Assembly: GCA_003601795.1 (NCBI GenBank)
Contig: PIXU01000079.1
Location: 1-5,641 of the forward strand
Length of the DNA: 5,641 bases
Source of the DNA: Candidatus Methanophagales archaeon
GTDB taxonomy: Archaea; Halobacteriota; Syntropharchaeia; Alkanophagales; Methanospirareceae
Direction of reading: 5' to 3'
Under the pieces are notes generated by a model. The model had not been told where the DNA came from, made no database searches, and saw only the letters and a program-made list of their open reading frames with translations. Made by a program: the position numbers and the translations under genes. Positions 4,729 through 5,641 of the stretch are shown in pieces; position 1 is the first letter of the stretch, and every line of letters starts with the position of its first letter.

Positions 4729-4848
4729 ATGATGAACAAAATGAGAATAAAATCAATGGAAGATTTTGAGAAGTTGCCGGAGCGAGAGTGGGTAGAAGTT
4801 GAGGGAGGTGATTTAGAGGTTGAATTAGTGGAAGAGGTGGATGCTTAA
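4729..4848 (+). CDS. Hypothetical 39-residue acidic small protein
   Basis: I do not recognise this gene. It starts MMNKMRIKSMEDFEKLPERE, then continues WVEVEGGDLEVELVEEVDA and ends at TAA. The short N terminus is basic. The remainder is strongly acidic with a plausible helix (MEDFEKLPE) and alternating hydrophobic/acidic residues that suggest beta strands. No membrane segment or signal peptide is present. The codons look protein-like, with no rare run, and Glu, Val and Asp dominate as in the larger genes. A TATA box lies at leaderless distance and the gene is divergent from DUF116. The second, fifth and tenth codons are also ATG, so the exact start is open. It could be a small regulatory protein or an antitoxin-like fragment, or a chance ORF. 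No partner toxin is visible. Confidence 0.5.
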   Translation: MMNKMRIKSMEDFEKLPEREWVEVEGGDLEVELVEEVDA

Positions 4849-4877
4849 GACTGTTCTAATCATTGTTTATGCTTTCT

Positions 4878-4911
4878 GGTGCCTCTGCGTTCTCCATGTG
4901 CTCTGCGGTAA
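4878..4911. repeat. Short imperfect intergenic repeat built on GCTCTGCG-like units
   Basis: The gap between the small ORF and the hydrolase contains GGTGCCTCTGCGTTCTCC followed by ATGTGCTCTGCGGT, so a TGC-CTCTGCG unit occurs twice, about 20 bases apart (TGCCTCTGCG and TGCTCTGCG). I associate similar C/T/G-rich phrases with intergenic repeats dispersed in many prokaryotic genomes, but cannot show other copies here. No stable stem is evident. Confidence 0.35.
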
Positions 4912-4931
4912 AATTTAAGGATTTGGCAATT

Positions 4932-5606
4932 TCACTGGAAAATTCGACTGTGCCTATCAAGGTATTCTTTTACAAATTCGTAATTCCTTTTGACGTTGCT
5001 TCGTCCTTCTATTAATGCTCCATGCCCGGGCAGCAAAAGTTCCGTATCCAGCGCAGAAATCAGGTTAATGCTTTTTTCCAGCTCCTCTTTGCTACCAAAC
5101 GGCAAATCCGTTCTTCCTACGCTTTTCTCAAACACCAAATCACCGCATATCAGTATCTTTCCCGCCGAAACGTAAAAACAAACGCTTCCAGGGGAATGCC
5201 CCGGCGTATGCACTATCCTCAACTCGGTGTCTCCTATACTCAGATTCTTGTCCAGCATCAAATCCACCACGAATTTAGGTACTGTGCCAACGCCAAGAGC
5301 CCTCGAAACTTCTTCGAGCATAATATCAAGATATTCCGTTTGTGATGAATGTAGTGCAACTTTTGCGCCTGATATATCCTTAAGCGCTGCGGTTGCGTTA
5401 CAGTGGTCAGGGTGAAGATGCGTGAGCGTTATCAAATCAATATCCTCTGCGCTAATCCCATCTTCCTCCATTTCCTCGAGTCGCAGCCCGAGATAAATCT
5501 CGAATCCCGGGTCTATGAGAACCGTGAGTTCATCCCGTATCACATACGTGTTTGCATCAAACAATCCCTTCTCCTTATACCAATATAAGCCGTCTTGAAT
5601 TCTCAT
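4932..5606 (-). CDS. Metallo-beta-lactamase-fold hydrolase (glyoxalase II-like)
   Basis: A cytoplasmic 224-residue enzyme of the MBL superfamily. The metal ligands are in their usual order: TLTHLHPDHCNA (60-71) with the HxHxDH motif (H63, H65, D67, H68), VHTPGHSPGSVCF (132-144) with H137, ILICGDLVF (151-159) with D156, and LLPGHGALIEG (191-201) with H195. VGRTDLPFGS (163-172) is typical of the glyoxalase II/YcbL/persulfide dioxygenase-like branch, and VLIDPGF (29-35) is the usual early strand. It probably hydrolyses a thioester or similar small substrate using a dinuclear metal site, but the substrate cannot be read from sequence. The length suits a single-domain member. The ATG at 5606 has no clear ribosome binding site, and too little upstream sequence remains to find its promoter. 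It ends at TGA. Confidence 0.9.
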   Translation of the reverse strand: MRIQDGLYWYKEKGLFDANTYVIRDELTVLIDPGFEIYLGLRLEEMEEDGISAEDIDLITLTHLHPDHCNATAALKDISGAKVALHSSQTEYLDIMLEEVSRALGVGTVPKFVVDLMLDKNLSIGDTELRIVHTPGHSPGSVCFYVSAGKILICGDLVFEKSVGRTDLPFGSKEELEKSINLISALDTELLLPGHGALIEGRSNVKRNYEFVKEYLDRHSRIFQ

Positions 5607-5641
5607 GTTAATCTAAAATAAGTGGAAGCGGTAATCAAAGC

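Noticed and set aside
1..5641. CRISPR array, tRNA, rRNA, toxin-antitoxin or defence system
   Set aside because: No regularly spaced repeats, no cloverleaf-like segment and no recognisable defence or toxin protein on either strand.

Overview
The window looks like chromosomal DNA of a euryarchaeon, most likely a methanogen- or ANME-related lineage; the exact taxon is inference. The evidence is a pantoate kinase (the archaeal route to coenzyme A), an archaeal-type diadenylate cyclase, a DUF92 membrane protein and a DUF116 cysteine-rich protein. Archaeal TATA boxes also lie about 25-30 bases ahead of several genes that lack a Shine-Dalgarno site, which suggests leaderless transcripts.

Left third (1-1453): mobile DNA. 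An IS110-family transposase on the minus strand fills 226-1260. It is split by one in-frame TAG codon at 1006-1008, with both halves otherwise intact. Its upstream side (1261-1430) holds a strong archaeal promoter, a hairpin that buries the transposase ribosome binding site, and two further stem-loops. This is where IS110-group elements are known to encode their bridge RNA. The downstream side (1-225) has no gene; on the minus strand it resembles part of a group II intron RNA, an assignment made from memory of motifs.

Middle (1454-3927): core metabolism and signalling. DUF92 (1454-2275) and the diadenylate cyclase (2324-2908) are both on the minus strand, each with its own probable promoter. 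The pantoate kinase (2987-3907) runs divergently from the cyclase, and the two appear to share one TATA-like core in a 78-base spacer. The kinase gene ends in a 17-bp tandem duplication that includes its stop codon.

Right (3928-5641): the DUF116 gene (4015-4632, minus) faces a 39-codon acidic small ORF (4729-4848, plus). Between their promoters is a perfect 6-3-6 palindrome that may be an operator. A metallo-beta-lactamase-fold hydrolase (4932-5606, minus) closes the window.

The conserved genes do not form an obvious single pathway. The least ordinary signals are the recoded or broken IS110 transposase with its structured leader, the possible adjoining group II intron remnant, and the small ORF with its divergent control region. 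I saw no CRISPR array, tRNA, rRNA or defence cassette.
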